64,000 bases of DNA from Pandoraea captiosa (GCF_902459775.1 NZ_CABPSQ010000001.1:62001-126000), one strand, 5' to 3'. Shown: positions 55,107-64,000, numbered from the stretch's first letter. The notes: generated from the sequence alone by a model not told the origin. Translations and numbers: made by a program.

Positions 55107-56222
55107 TCAGAAGTCTCCCATCTGTCGACGCAGGAACTCGTGGAAGTGCTGCATGCCGTCTTCCATCGGACTCTGGTATGGGCCGACCTCCGAAACACCG
55201 CGCTCGAACAGGGCGCGACGCCCGGCGTCCATGCGTTCGGCGATCTCGTCGTCCTCACGGGCCGTTTCCATGTAGGCAGCACGCTCGGCCTCGATGAATT
55301 CGCGTTCGAAAAGCGCGATTTCCTCCGGATAATAGAATTCGACGATATTCGTCGTCTTCTGGGGCCCGCGCGGAATCAGCCACGACACCACCAGCACGTG
55401 CGGATACCACTCGATCATCAGGTGCGGGTAGTACACCATCCAGATCGCGCCGAAGTCCGGCGGCACGCCTTCCCGGTAGCGTAGCAGCACGTCGTGCCAC
55501 TGACGGTAGATCGGGCTGCCCGGCTTGGCGAGACCTTCATGAACGCCCACGGTCTGCACGCTGTACCAGTCGCCGAATTCCCAACTGAGGTCTTCGCACG
55601 AAACGAAGCTGCCCAAGCCGGGGTGGAACGGCACGACGTGGTAGTCCTCGAGGTAAACCTCGATGAACGTCTTCCAGTTGTAATTACATTCATGCACTTC
55701 GACGTGATCGAACATGAAGTTCGAAAAGTCGAGATGGTGCTTCACGCCAAGGCGTGCGAGATCGGCCTGTACATCGCGGCCTTCGGCTTCGAACAGCAAC
55801 CCATTCCAGCGTTGCAGCGGGAACTTGCCGAGATTGAGGCACGGTTTTTCCGGGAAATGCGGCGCGCCGAGCAGTTCGCCCTTCGTGTCGTAAGTCCAGC
55901 GGTGAAGCGGGCACACAATGTTGGGCGTATTGCCGCGACCATTGAGCATGACCGCCTGGCGGTGACGACAGACGTTCGAGAGCAGTTCGATGCCGTTATG
56001 CTCGCCAGCGCCGTTGCGCACCAGCATGCGGCCTTCCTGCTCGGCCGGGAGGGCGAAATAATCGCCGGCTTCCGGCACCATCAGTTCGTGGCCCACGTAG
56101 CGCGGGCCGTGCTTAAAGAGGACTTCACGCTCGCGGGCGAGGAGCGCCTCATCGAAATACGTGTAGACCGGCAGTTGGCTCGAGGCCGGTTTGAGTTGCA
56201 AAGCGCTGCTTAGATTGGACAT
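55107..56222 (-). CDS. Rieske non-haem iron oxygenase, alpha subunit type
   Basis: A 371-residue ring-hydroxylating-type oxygenase. The Rieske [2Fe-2S] ligands are CRHR near residue 85 and CPLHRWTY near residue 105 (C-x-H, C-x2-H). The mononuclear iron site is EDYHVVPFHPG near residue 195 (two His) with a later acidic ligand. No beta subunit, ferredoxin or reductase adjoins, so electron supply must come from elsewhere. GGGAG precedes the ATG at 56222; a GTG two codons earlier is possible. It is divergent from xseB, in a setting otherwise occupied by housekeeping genes. Substrate unknown. Confidence 0.9.
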   Translation of the reverse strand: MSNLSSALQLKPASSQLPVYTYFDEALLAREREVLFKHGPRYVGHELMVPEAGDYFALPAEQEGRMLVRNGAGEHNGIELLSNVCRHRQAVMLNGRGNTPNIVCPLHRWTYDTKGELLGAPHFPEKPCLNLGKFPLQRWNGLLFEAEGRDVQADLARLGVKHHLDFSNFMFDHVEVHECNYNWKTFIEVYLEDYHVVPFHPGLGSFVSCEDLSWEFGDWYSVQTVGVHEGLAKPGSPIYRQWHDVLLRYREGVPPDFGAIWMVYYPHLMIEWYPHVLVVSWLIPRGPQKTTNIVEFYYPEEIALFEREFIEAERAAYMETAREDDEIAERMDAGRRALFERGVSEVGPYQSPMEDGMQHFHEFLRRQMGDF

Positions 56223-56292
56223 TCCCACTCCCGTCTAGCTTGAAAGCAGTGAACAACCCAACCATCGAAAAATCGATTTAGGGGAACCGACG

Positions 56293-56298
56293 ATTATA
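56293..56298 (-). promoter_or_regulatory. -10 box TATAAT for the Rieske oxygenase gene
   Basis: TATAAT on the minus strand, 70 bp upstream of the ATG at 56222. No good -35 was found, which may point to an activator. Confidence 0.45.
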
Positions 56299-56417
56299 CC
56301 CGGTCTAGACATTCGGGGGCTGCTAAGTCCATGATTTACGTTAAATAATGTCCGAAAAATGTCATCCCGACCGGTTTTGAGGCAATTTACGCTCTGCGAG
56401 CTAGTGTGCTTTTGCCG

Positions 56418-56423
56418 TAAAAT
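56418..56423 (+). promoter_or_regulatory. -10-like box TAAAAT for xseB
   Basis: TAAAAT on the plus strand, 27 bp before the xseB ATG. No clear -35. Confidence 0.4.
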
Positions 56424-56450
56424 GGAACATTCGACCCGAATTTTGCGTTT

Positions 56451-56720
56451 ATGGCCAAGACTGCAAAGTCGCAAGACGCGGCACCCGACGTGCCGCAAGA
56501 TCTGCCCGAGACCTATGAGGCTGCGCTGGCCGAGCTGGAAAAGCTCGTCGGGCGCATGGAGGGTGGCGAGCTGGGACTCGAGGAGTCGCTGGGCGCGTAC
56601 CGTCGTGGCGCTGTGCTGGTGAAGTACTGTCAGGGTCTGCTCGAAAAGGTGGAGCAGCAGGTAAAGGTGCTCGAAGGCGAGACGCTCAAGCCGCTCGATG
56701 TTGCACGCGACGAGTTCTGA
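56451..56720 (+). CDS. xseB: Exodeoxyribonuclease VII small subunit
   Basis: An 89-residue helical protein. The family core TYEAALAELEKLVGRMEGGE starts at residue 21, followed by LGLEESLGAYRRGAVLVKYC. It pairs with XseA (not in this window) to degrade single-stranded DNA. It starts the xseB-ispA-dxs set, a common bacterial order, separated from ispA here by a 10-bp repeat array. Confidence 0.95.
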   Translation: MAKTAKSQDAAPDVPQDLPETYEAALAELEKLVGRMEGGELGLEESLGAYRRGAVLVKYCQGLLEKVEQQVKVLEGETLKPLDVARDEF

Positions 56721-56820
56721 GGCTCGGGCCCGATCTCGCGTTTTGGCAATGCCGGAAGACAACCCGCGACCCAGGGCGTTCTGCGATGCCGGGGCGCATT
56801 CGATAATGCGACCTGACACG

Positions 56821-56930
56821 CACTACGTGCACTAACACGCAATAACGTGCAATAACGCGCTCTATTGCGCGCTAATGCGCACTAACGCGCACTAACGCGC
56901 ACCAACGCGTACTAACACGCACGGCCCGAG
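56821..56930. repeat. Tandem repeat, 11 x 10 bp, between xseB and ispA
   Basis: Eleven consecutive 10-mers in strict register with consensus ACTAACGCGC (exact copies at 56881-56900; variants include AATAACGTGC, ACCAACGCGT, ACTAACACGC). The array ends 22 bp before the ispA start. No continuous frame exists through it, as its TAA triplets recur. It lies inside the presumed operon. Confidence 0.9.
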
Positions 56931-56952
56931 GGGCGCGTGCAGGACGAAGACG

Positions 56953-57849
56953 ATGGCGGATCAGAATATCAAAGCCTGGATGCAGGCAGTACAGGCCCGT
57001 GTGGAACAGGCGCTCGACGCTGCGCTGCCCAAGGCGACCGATGGCGGCTCGGCGCGACTCAACGAATCGATGCGTTACGCCGTGCTCGGCGGCGGCAAGC
57101 GGGTGCGCCCGCTGCTCTGCTTCGCCGCCGGTGAAGTGACGCAGGCAAGCGAGGCGGCATTGGATCGTGCGGCATGCGCTGTCGAGATGATCCATGCCTA
57201 TTCGCTGGTGCACGACGATCTGCCGTGCATGGACGACGACGATCTGCGTCGCGGCAAGCCGACCGTGCACGTGCAGTATGACGAAGCGACCGGACTGCTG
57301 GCCGGCGACGGGCTGCAAACGCAGGCGTTCGCCCTGCTGGGCGAAGCCACGAGCGATCTGAGCGCTGCGCAATCGCTGGCGCTGGTGCGCGAACTGGCGG
57401 TGGCTTCGGGCGCATTGGGCATGGCCGGTGGTCAGGCAATCGATCTGGAAAGCGTTGGCATCAAGCTGACGCAGTCGCAACTGGAAAACATGCATCGCCT
57501 GAAGACGGGGGCCCTGCTGCGGGCTTCGCTGCGCATGGGGGCGATTTGCGGCCGCGCGCTGTCGGACGACGAAACCGTCGCGCTCGATGCCTACGCCGCT
57601 GCGGTAGGACTCGCCTTCCAGGTGGTGGACGACATTCTCGACACGACCGCCGACTCGGCCACGTTGGGCAAGACGGCAGGCAAGGATGCCGCCAACGACA
57701 AGCCGACCTACGTGTCGCTCATGGGCCTCGAAGGCGCGCGTGACTATGCCGAAAAACTGCGTGCGGACGCCCATGCGGCAAGTGCGTCGCTCGGCAACGC
57801 CGACCGACTGCGAGCGCTGGCCGATTACGTGGTCGATCGCATTAATTGA
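56953..57849 (+). CDS. ispA: Farnesyl diphosphate synthase (polyprenyl synthetase family)
   Basis: A 298-residue trans-prenyltransferase condensing IPP with DMAPP and GPP to farnesyl-PP. First Asp-rich motif LVHDDLPCMDDDDLRRGKPT near residue 85 and second, VVDDILDTTAD, near residue 222; GGGKRVRPLLCFAAGE near residue 39 binds IPP. The extended first Asp motif (DDLPCMDDDD) is typical of bacterial FPP synthases. ATG at 56953 with AGGACGAAG upstream. It precedes dxs. Confidence 0.96.
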   Translation: MADQNIKAWMQAVQARVEQALDAALPKATDGGSARLNESMRYAVLGGGKRVRPLLCFAAGEVTQASEAALDRAACAVEMIHAYSLVHDDLPCMDDDDLRRGKPTVHVQYDEATGLLAGDGLQTQAFALLGEATSDLSAAQSLALVRELAVASGALGMAGGQAIDLESVGIKLTQSQLENMHRLKTGALLRASLRMGAICGRALSDDETVALDAYAAAVGLAFQVVDDILDTTADSATLGKTAGKDAANDKPTYVSLMGLEGARDYAEKLRADAHAASASLGNADRLRALADYVVDRIN

Positions 57850-58105
57850 GTGTGGCAAGTAAGAGAAGTTAGCCGCTGGAAGTAAGCCGCCTGTTCGCAG
57901 ATGTACGGATGCGATGACGGTTGAAGTGAGGTTCTGAACGGTCCCGGCAGACTGGCCGCAACGCGTTTGCGGGGCCGCATGCAACAGAAATATGCAAGGG
58001 GCATGGAGGGTCGGCGCGATCTCCCCACAGAACGCACCGGCAGGAGATCGGGGACAGCTCACAGGGGGCGCTGCCCGGTAAAGAACGCCTATATATGGAA
58101 CGACG
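57850..58105. other. 256-bp ispA-dxs spacer with hairpins
   Basis: An 8-bp perfect stem CGATCTCC (58017-58024) / GGAGATCG (58043-58050), followed by a GGGC-GCT-GCCC hairpin at 58066-58076, lies in the 100 bp before dxs. No T run. The long spacer suggests that dxs has its own promoter or leader control. Confidence 0.5.
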
Positions 58106-60019
58106 ATGTACGAACTTCTAAATACTATCGATGACCCGGCCGATCTGCGGCGTCTGGAGCGTCGCCAACTCGCGCCGCTGGCCGAGGAGCTGCGTGCTTT
58201 CGTGCTCGAGAGCGTGTCGCGTACGGGCGGCCACCTGTCGTCCAATCTCGGCACGGTCGAGCTGACCATCGCGCTGCACTACGTCTTCAACACGCCGGAA
58301 GATCGCATTGTCTGGGATGTGGGCCACCAGAGCTATCCGCATAAGATCCTGACCGGTCGTCGCGACGCGATGGGCTCGCTGCGTCAGCTGGGCGGCATCT
58401 CCGGCTTTCCGAAGCGCGACGAATCACCGTACGATACGTTCGGCACGGCGCATTCGAGCACGTCGATCTCGGCGGCGCTCGGTATGGCGCTCGGCGCACG
58501 CACGAAGGGTGAGAATCGCTTCGGTATCGCCGTGATCGGCGATGGTTCGATGACGGCCGGTATGGCGTTCGAAGCGATGAACAACGCCGGCGTACATGAA
58601 GATGTGCCGCTGCTGGTCATCCTGAACGACAACGACATGTCGATTTCGCCGCCGGTCGGCGCGCTCAATCGCTATCTGGCCCGCCTGATGTCGGGTCGTT
58701 TCTACGCGGCCGCGAAGAAGGGTGTGGAGAAGGTGCTGAGCGTGGCGCCGCCGGTGCTGGAACTGGCCCGCAAGTTCGAAGAGCATGCGAAAGGCATGGT
58801 CGTGCCGGCCACGATGTTCGAGGAGTTCGGCTTCAACTACATCGGCCCCATCGACGGCCATGACCTCGATTCGCTGATTCCGACGCTCGAGAACATCAAG
58901 AATCTCAAGGGGCCGCAGTTCCTGCACGTCGTCACGCGCAAGGGTTACGGTTACAAGCTCGCCGAGGCGGATCCGGTGCTGTACCACGGTCCAGGCAAGT
59001 TCAATCCGGCCGAAGGTATCAAGCCGAGCACGAGCAGCAAGAAGACCTATACGCAGGTGTTCGGAGAATGGCTCTGCGACATCGCGGCCGTCGACAAGCG
59101 TATCGTGGGCATTACCCCGGCCATGCGCGAAGGCTCCGGCCTCGTCGAATTCGAAAAGCGTTTTCCCGATCGTTACTACGATGTCGGCATCGCCGAGCAG
59201 CACGCGGTGACGTTCGCGGGCGGTATGGCAACGGAAGGTCTGAAGCCCATCGTCGCCATCTACTCGACGTTTCTGCAACGCGGCTACGACCAACTGATCC
59301 ACGACGTCGCCCTGCAAAATCTGCCGGTCGTCTTTGCACTGGATCGCTCGGGGCTCGTGGGCGCAGACGGTGCGACGCACGCCGGGGCCTATGACATTCC
59401 GTTCCTGCGTTGCATCCCGAACATGGTCATCATGGCCCCTTCGGATGAGAACGAATGCCGTCAGATGCTCTACACGGGTGTGCAGATCGACGGACCGTCG
59501 GCCGTACGCTATCCGCGCGGCGCAGGAACTGGCGCCGCGATCGAGCAGACGATGACTGCACTGCCGATCGGCAAGGGCATCGTGCGTCGTGAGAGTCAGG
59601 CGCAAGCTGGACGCCGTGTCGCCATTCTCGCCTTCGGCAGCATGGTGGCGCCGTCGCTGGCAGCGGCGCAGACGCTCGACGCCACAGTGGCCGACATGCG
59701 CTTCGTCAAGCCGATCGACGACGAACTGATCGCGCGTCTGGCGAAGACGCATGACTACCTCGTGACGGTCGAAGAGGGCAGCATCATGGGTGGCGCAGGC
59801 TCGGCCGTCGCGGAATCCCTGCTCGCCGGCGGGGGTAATCGACCCGTACTACAATTGGGCCTGCCTGATCGTTTCATCGATCACGGCGACCCGGCACTGC
59901 TGCTCTCGGGTGTGGGTCTCGACGCCGAGGGTATCGCCAGGTCGATCTGCGAGCGCTTCGATCTCCAGCCCGTCGACGCTGCGCAGGCTGCTGGCAAGAC
60001 GACGAAACTCGTCGCCTGA
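58106..60019 (+). CDS. dxs: 1-deoxy-D-xylulose-5-phosphate synthase
   Basis: A 637-residue thiamine-diphosphate enzyme that makes DXP from pyruvate and glyceraldehyde 3-phosphate, the first step of the MEP isoprenoid path. The N-terminal [20 protein letters not shown] holds the substrate His. The ThDP motif runs from [20 protein letters not shown] to NDNDMSI near residue 180, and the Glu of the second domain is in [14 protein letters not shown] near residue 370. The C-terminal domain begins [12 protein letters not shown] terminator follows. Confidence 0.98.
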   Translation: MYELLNTIDDPADLRRLERRQLAPLAEELRAFVLESVSRTGGHLSSNLGTVELTIALHYVFNTPEDRIVWDVGHQSYPHKILTGRRDAMGSLRQLGGISGFPKRDESPYDTFGTAHSSTSISAALGMALGARTKGENRFGIAVIGDGSMTAGMAFEAMNNAGVHEDVPLLVILNDNDMSISPPVGALNRYLARLMSGRFYAAAKKGVEKVLSVAPPVLELARKFEEHAKGMVVPATMFEEFGFNYIGPIDGHDLDSLIPTLENIKNLKGPQFLHVVTRKGYGYKLAEADPVLYHGPGKFNPAEGIKPSTSSKKTYTQVFGEWLCDIAAVDKRIVGITPAMREGSGLVEFEKRFPDRYYDVGIAEQHAVTFAGGMATEGLKPIVAIYSTFLQRGYDQLIHDVALQNLPVVFALDRSGLVGADGATHAGAYDIPFLRCIPNMVIMAPSDENECRQMLYTGVQIDGPSAVRYPRGAGTGAAIEQTMTALPIGKGIVRRESQAQAGRRVAILAFGSMVAPSLAAAQTLDATVADMRFVKPIDDELIARLAKTHDYLVTVEEGSIMGGAGSAVAESLLAGGGNRPVLQLGLPDRFIDHGDPALLLSGVGLDAEGIARSICERFDLQPVDAAQAAGKTTKLVA

Positions 60020-60043
60020 TCCGTCCGGCAGTCCTGAGTGTTC

Positions 60044-60079
60044 AAACGATCCGGCTCGCGCGCCGGATCGTTTCGTTTT
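60044..60079 (+). terminator. Rho-independent terminator of dxs
   Basis: AAACGATCCGGC-TCGCGC-GCCGGATCGTTT, a perfect 12-bp stem, followed by CGTTTTG, 24 bp after the stop. Confidence 0.85.
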
Positions 60080-60217
60080 GCATAGCGCATCCCCATCCCG
60101 TGCCGGGGTTCGCCGGCACATTCCCGGTGGCACTCGCGCAGGCGCGCAAGTCGCGTATCGGGTACGTTTTTGCCCATTGCCCCCCCCAGTCGGTTTGCCG
60201 GCAAAGAAGGAAACTAG

Positions 60218-61027
60218 ATGAACCAGATGAACCCCGCTTTCGTCATGCCGGATGTGCAGAGCACCGTCGATACCCGGCAGATTCCGATTCAGCGCGTTGG
60301 TGTGCGCGGTGTCCGTCATCCATTGTCGGTACGCTTGACCGACGGCGATGTGCAGGCAACGGTCGGCCTGTTCAATCTCGACGTACATCTGCCTGCCGAT
60401 CAGAAGGGCACGCACATGTCGCGTTTCGTGGCGTTGCTCGAAGCCAACCGTGCGCCGCTGGACGTCGCCGGTTTTCGCACGATGCTCGGCAGCATGCTCG
60501 AGAAGCTGGAGGCCGAGGCCGGTCGGATCGAGGTCACGTTCCCGTATTTCATCAACAAGACGGCGCCGGTCTCCGGCGTTCAGAGTTTGATGGACTATGA
60601 GGTAACGCTTACGGGCGACGTGCGCAACGGCGAGACGCGCGTGTGGCTCAAGGTGCTTGTGCCGGTCACGAGCCTGTGCCCGTGCTCGAAGAAGATTTCG
60701 CAGTACGGTGCGCACAACCAGCGCTCGCACATCACGATCGACGCCGAGATCGCGGGCGACATCGCTGTCGAGGCGTTGGTGCGCATGGCGGAGGAAGAAG
60801 CGTCGTGCGAACTGTGGGGATTGCTCAAGCGCCCGGACGAGAAGTACGTGACCGAGCGCGCCTATGAGAATCCGAAATTCGTGGAGGATCTGGTACGTGA
60901 CGTGGCGACGCGTCTCGACCACGAGCCGCGTATCGTGGCATATGTGCTCCAGGCCGAAAACTTCGAGTCGATCCATAATCACAGCGCTTACGCCGTGATC
61001 GAGCGCGATAAGCGACTTGGTGCCTGA
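60218..61027 (+). CDS. folE2: GTP cyclohydrolase IB
   Basis: A 269-residue enzyme of the zinc-independent FolE2 type, converting GTP to dihydroneopterin triphosphate for folate. The signature [10 protein letters not shown] holds Cys154 (catalytic) and Cys156; [18 protein letters not shown] and [10 protein letters not shown] are typical. FolE2 often replaces zinc-dependent FolE under zinc limitation, but no Zur box was recognised upstream. AGAAGGAAA precedes the ATG at 60218. It is flanked by terminators, so it is a single-gene unit. Confidence 0.96.
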   Translation: MNQMNPAFVMPDVQSTVDTRQIPIQRVGVRGVRHPLSVRLTDGDVQATVGLFNLDVHLPADQKGTHMSRFVALLEANRAPLDVAGFRTMLGSMLEKLEAEAGRIEVTFPYFINKTAPVSGVQSLMDYEVTLTGDVRNGETRVWLKVLVPVTSLCPCSKKISQYGAHNQRSHITIDAEIAGDIAVEALVRMAEEEASCELWGLLKRPDEKYVTERAYENPKFVEDLVRDVATRLDHEPRIVAYVLQAENFESIHNHSAYAVIERDKRLGA

Positions 61028-61053
61028 TTCGGCGCAGACGACGCGTCGTTCGC

Positions 61054-61084
61054 AAAAAAAACCGCTCTTCGGAGCGGTTTTTTT
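61054..61084. terminator. Bidirectional terminator between folE2 and tsaD
   Basis: ACCGCTC-TTCG-GAGCGGT with A8 before and T7 after, serving both convergent genes. Confidence 0.95.
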
Positions 61085-61107
61085 ATGGGTGGCGCTCTAC
61101 GTCAACT

Positions 61108-62139
61108 TCAAGCGCTTCGCACGATATCGGCAAGATCCCAGCGGGGCCGAACAGTGTATGCGTACTCGCTGTCGGCCTCGTCCGGCCAGTGTTTGAGCCG
61201 CATCGCCCCGGCAAAAGCGATCATCGCGCCATTGTCGGTGCAGAAAGCGAGGTCCGGGTAATGCACCCGATAGCCGCGACGTCGCGCCGCCTCGTTCAAT
61301 CCGGCGCGTAACTGCGCGTTGGCGCCTACGCCGCCCGCCACGACCAGTGTCTTCATGCCGGTCTGCTTGAGTGCCGCCATCGACTTGGCGACGAGCACTT
61401 CGACAATGGCGTCGACAAAGCCTCGGGCGAGATCGGCCTTTTCCTGCTCGCAGACGTTACCGCCGAGATTGCGCACTTGGGTGAGCACTGCGGTCTTCAG
61501 GCCGCTGAAGCTGAAATCGAGGTTGCCCGAATGCTTCATCGGTCGCGGCAGGTCGTAACGCCCCGGGGTGCCGAATTCGGCCAGTCGGGAGACCGCCGGG
61601 CCGCCCGGATAGCCGAGTCCCAGCAATTTGGCCGTCTTGTCGAAGGCTTCGCCGGCCGCGTCGTCGAGCGTCTCGCCGAGCATGGCGTATTGGCCGAAGG
61701 CGCGAACCTCCATCAACTGCGTGTGGCCGCCGGAGACCAGGAGGGCGACGAACGGGAAGTCGGGGGCGTCCGGTGCCAGTAGCGGCGACAGCAGATGACC
61801 TTCAAGGTGGTGCACGCCGACGACCGGGCGATCCAGCGCAAACGCGAGGGCATTGGCAACGCTTGCGCCGACCAGCAACGCTCCCGCGAGGCCGGGGCCC
61901 TGGGTGTAGGCGATGGCGTCCACGGCGCTTAGCGGCTTGCCGGCTTGTGTGAGGACTTCCTCGGCGAGCGGCAGAGCGCGACGGATATGGTCGCGCGACG
62001 CGAGCTCGGGCACCACGCCGCCATACTCGCGATGCATGGCAATCTGCGAATGCAGCGCGTGCGAGAGCAGCCCGGCCTCGGTGTCATAGAGGGCGAGCCC
62101 GGTTTCGTCGCAGGAGCTTTCAATGCCTAAAACCAGCAT
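61108..62139 (-). CDS. tsaD: tRNA N6-adenosine threonylcarbamoyltransferase
   Basis: A 343-residue ASKHA-fold enzyme attaching threonylcarbamoyl to A37 of ANN-decoding tRNAs with Tsa[21 protein letters not shown] opens the protein; metal ligands His111 and His115 are in [23 protein letters not shown] and [11 protein letters not shown] follow. The ATG at 62139 fits the family; 62166 adds nine residues and neither has a good ribosome site. It is divergent from the BaiN-like gene by 89 bp. Confidence 0.97.
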   Translation of the reverse strand: MLVLGIESSCDETGLALYDTEAGLLSHALHSQIAMHREYGGVVPELASRDHIRRALPLAEEVLTQAGKPLSAVDAIAYTQGPGLAGALLVGASVANALAFALDRPVVGVHHLEGHLLSPLLAPDAPDFPFVALLVSGGHTQLMEVRAFGQYAMLGETLDDAAGEAFDKTAKLLGLGYPGGPAVSRLAEFGTPGRYDLPRPMKHSGNLDFSFSGLKTAVLTQVRNLGGNVCEQEKADLARGFVDAIVEVLVAKSMAALKQTGMKTLVVAGGVGANAQLRAGLNEAARRRGYRVHYPDLAFCTDNGAMIAFAGAMRLKHWPDEADSEYAYTVRPRWDLADIVRSA

Positions 62140-62215
62140 GGCGGGAGGGGATGCGCGTGGCGTCATGAATGGGGAGAACCGGGAAGTATACCAGTCGACC
62201 CTGTCGGCCGCCGGT

Positions 62216-62221
62216 TACAAT
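62216..62221 (+). promoter_or_regulatory. -10-like TACAAT adjacent to BaiN-like start
   Basis: TACAAT ends 7 bp before the ATG at 62229, so a transcript from it would be leaderless or nearly so. GTCGAC at 62194-62199 is a weak -35 at 16-bp spacing. Confidence 0.4.
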
Positions 62222-62228
62222 GCGCGCC

Positions 62229-63479
62229 ATGGAAAAGTTCGATGTAGCGATTGTGGGGGCTGGCGCAGCCGGCTTGATGTGCGCGGCCGTGGCCGGGCAG
62301 CTTGGGCTGCGCGTGGTGCTCATCGATCATGCGACACGTCTGGCGGAGAAAATTCGAATTTCAGGCGGTGGTCGCTGCAATTTCACCAATATCAACGCGG
62401 GACCGGCGAATTATCTGTCGGAAAACCCCCGTTTCTGCCGCTCGGCACTGGCGCGCTATACGCCGCGCGATTTTCTCGATCTGCTCAAGCGTCACCGCAT
62501 CGCCTGGCACGAAAAGCATCGCGGACAGCTGTTCTGCGACGAAAGCGCCGAAGACATCATTGAAATGCTGCGAAAGGAGTGTGCTGCCGGGCATGTGCAC
62601 TGGCGCATGCCCTGTGCGGTCCATACCGTGGCCTATACAGAGGCGGGTGGGCTGCATCGCTATCACTTGACGACAGATGCGGGGCATATCGCAGCCAAAC
62701 GTCTCGTGATTGCGACCGGTGGGCTATCGATTCCGAAAATCGGCGCAACGGACTGGGGCTATCGCATCGCGCGGCAGTTCGGACTCGACATCGTGGAGCC
62801 GCGTCCGGCGCTCGTGCCATTGATGTTCGACGCCTCGACCTGGGCGCCTTTCGCGGGCTTGTCGGGGTTGTCGCTCGAGGTCGAGGTGAGCACGGGCAAG
62901 GGCAAGGACGCCGGGCGTTTTCTCGAAGACTTGCTGTTCACGCATCGTGGACTTTCGGGGCCTGCGATTCTTCAGATATCCAGCTTCTGGACGCCCGGAC
63001 AGCCAATTACGCTCGATCTTGCGCCTTCGTCGGACATCGAAGCTGCATTGCTTGATGCCAAGGGGACGTCCAAACGTCAATTGAGCAACTTGCTGGCGCA
63101 ATGGGTGCCGGCGCGCCTGGCGGATGCGTGGGTCGCCAATAGCGGCCTGTCGCCGCAAGCCCGGGTGCAGGAGTTGCCCGACAAGGCGTTGCGTGCGCTA
63201 GCGCAAGCGTTCTCCGGCTGGACCCTCAAGCCCTGCGGTTCGGAAGGCTGGCGCAAGGCGGAGGTGACGCGCGGAGGTGTCGACACTCGGGCGTTGTCGT
63301 CGGCCACGCTGGAAGCACGGTCGCAACCCGGTCTGCACTTCGTTGGCGAGGTGGTCGACGTCACGGGCTGGCTCGGCGGCTATAACTTCCAGTGGGCATG
63401 GGCGTCGGCAGTGGCGTGTGCACACGCCATGGCCGATGGCATTCAGTCGGCGCAGGCAAATGGCGGCGCTGCCACGTAA
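62229..63479 (+). CDS. BaiN/HI0933-family flavoprotein (NAD(P)/FAD oxidoreductase)
   Basis: A 416-residue flavoprotein: FAD motif DVAIVGAGAAGLMCAAVAGQ at residue 5, then the family-specific RISGGGRCNFTNI at about residue 41, GGLSIPKIGATDWGY near residue 158, and the C-terminal FAD contact VGEVVDVTGWLGGYNFQWA near residue 377. Family members include BaiN of bile acid metabolism and many of unknown role; the true substrate is not known. The start at 62229 is preferred to 62169. It ends before a 455-bp gap. Confidence 0.9.
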   Translation: MEKFDVAIVGAGAAGLMCAAVAGQLGLRVVLIDHATRLAEKIRISGGGRCNFTNINAGPANYLSENPRFCRSALARYTPRDFLDLLKRHRIAWHEKHRGQLFCDESAEDIIEMLRKECAAGHVHWRMPCAVHTVAYTEAGGLHRYHLTTDAGHIAAKRLVIATGGLSIPKIGATDWGYRIARQFGLDIVEPRPALVPLMFDASTWAPFAGLSGLSLEVEVSTGKGKDAGRFLEDLLFTHRGLSGPAILQISSFWTPGQPITLDLAPSSDIEAALLDAKGTSKRQLSNLLAQWVPARLADAWVANSGLSPQARVQELPDKALRALAQAFSGWTLKPCGSEGWRKAEVTRGGVDTRALSSATLEARSQPGLHFVGEVVDVTGWLGGYNFQWAWASAVACAHAMADGIQSAQANGGAAT

Positions 63480-63934
63480 GGCCTGAGGGCGGGCGCCGAG
63501 CTTCGAGCGTTGGGCGGGCGGTGAGAAGGCGACGCGCTGGCATAGACGGCCACTCGACGGCTATGCTACGCTCTCCCCTTCGTGGAGACGACGCCAAATC
63601 GGCAGCAGTATCGTTTCAGCGCTTGTTCGTAGACCTGTCGGTGACGGCTCCGACGTACTATGGAGCATCTGGCGTCCGACGCGTCAAGGGTGACAGGCGC
63701 GACGCTGCGACGACCCGGCGTTCGGCCGGGCCGGCCCAAGTCTCCGGCGAGCCCGCTTGTGATCACGTTCGTGATCGTCTCCCCAAGCGGGTTTTTGTGC
63801 TTTGTGCCTCGCTCAATCCTGCGCCTGTGCAGCGGCGGCGGTTTCGGGGCGGCAAGAGGCGCACCGTCGTCGTCCTTTTCTTTGGGGCGGCATGCACTAC
63901 ACTGAAACGTAATCGAATTCCGGAATCCCTGCTC
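63480..63934. other. 455-bp gap between BaiN-like gene and YqeY gene
   Basis: No credible gene on either strand. It contains a TATGCT (63562-63567) that could be a -10, a composite hairpin with T5 at 63752-63796 and, further on, a TACACT at 63898-63903 before the YqeY start. The space between the first and second signals (about 220 bp) could encode a small RNA. Confidence 0.5.
63752..63796 (+). terminator. Composite terminator-like hairpin
   Basis: Outer stem CCCGCTT/AAGCGGG enclosing an inner GATCAC-GTTC-GTGATC hairpin, followed by TTTTTG. It lies 270 bp past the BaiN-like stop. Confidence 0.65.
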
Positions 63935-64000
63935 ATGAGTCTGAAAGAACGCATCAACGAAGACATGAAGACGGCCATGCGTGCCAAGGCCGCCGATAAA
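63935..64000 (+). CDS. GatB/YqeY-domain protein, N-terminal 22 residues (cut by window)
   Basis: The frame opens MSLKERINEDMKTAMRAKAA and continues past the window end. This opening is typical of YqeY, a tRNA amidotransferase-tail-like protein of about 148 residues usually found near rpsU and dnaG. Here rpsU is elsewhere. The role of YqeY is not settled. The upstream GGAATCCC is a weak ribosome site. Confidence 0.8.
   Translation, partial: MSLKERINEDMKTAMRAKAADK

Noticed and set aside
56821-56930. CRISPR array
   Set aside because: Units are 10 bp with no spacers; direct tandem repeats only. No cas gene in the window.
58424-59752. 442-codon minus-strand frame within dxs
   Set aside because: Antisense shadow of dxs with no motif.
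60100-60217. Zur box upstream of folE2
   Set aside because: Looked for an A/T-rich dyad typical of Zur sites; none seen.

Overview
The window reads as a chromosomal segment of a GC-rich betaproteobacterium of the family Burkholderiaceae. The protein sequences most resemble Pandoraea or Burkholderia relatives. The grounds are a classical Gram-negative porin, a BPSS1780-family membrane protein, a DUF2782 protein beside thrB, and the order Rieske oxygenase / xseB-ispA-dxs / folE2 / tsaD. Genus is inferred from recognition only; no search was possible. No insertion sequence, prophage, integrase or CRISPR array was seen.

Layout. 1-9 kb is an accessory metabolic and regulatory stretch. It holds the 3' end of an MFS transporter, a LysR regulator divergent from a cupin / carboxymuconolactone decarboxylase / SDR operon, an SDR-AraC pair, an aminotransferase divergent from a GntR regulator, and a LysR regulator divergent from mmsA. 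9-18 kb carries mmsA, an MscS channel, a basic histone-like-tail protein, a porin, rpsU with a long leader, a WbuC cupin, a glycosyltransferase-like protein, a CsgG-like lipoprotein and tRNA-Arg(CCU). 19.3-24 kb looks like a stress or metal-handling block: CBS pair, a 50-residue zinc ribbon, BON protein, a His-rich membrane protein, a ferritin-like protein, an NRAMP-like transporter with altered metal-site residues, and aquaporin Z. 24-35 kb has a CoA-transferase divergent from alaS, an MFS transporter, a class II aldolase, a tautomerase, a threonine aldolase, a ClC channel, a Nudix hydrolase and TusA. 35-64 kb is mostly housekeeping: valS-galU, uvrD, thrB with a BPSS1780 protein, a DUF2782 protein, a YeeE sulfur transporter, a LOG-family gene abutting polA head to head, NDH-2, dienelactone hydrolase, a ZIP transporter, sseA, EamA, a Rieske oxygenase, xseB-ispA-dxs, folE2, tsaD, a BaiN-like flavoprotein and the start of a YqeY gene.

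How the genes work together. xseB-ispA-dxs links isoprenoid precursor synthesis (DXP synthase, farnesyl-PP synthase). valS-galU and thrB-BPSS1780 look like simple operons. YeeE, TusA and SseA form a scattered sulfur-handling set. The CBS/zinc-ribbon/BON/membrane-protein run is compact (gaps of 13-100 bp, all on one strand) and is the best candidate for an uncharacterised system here.

Recurring oddities. Many intergenic regions directly after stop codons carry short tandem repeats of 8-12 bp. The ZIP gene lacks a canonical start where its first membrane helix begins. The LOG-family gene and polA share a CATATG junction. Several start codons lack a Shine-Dalgarno site.
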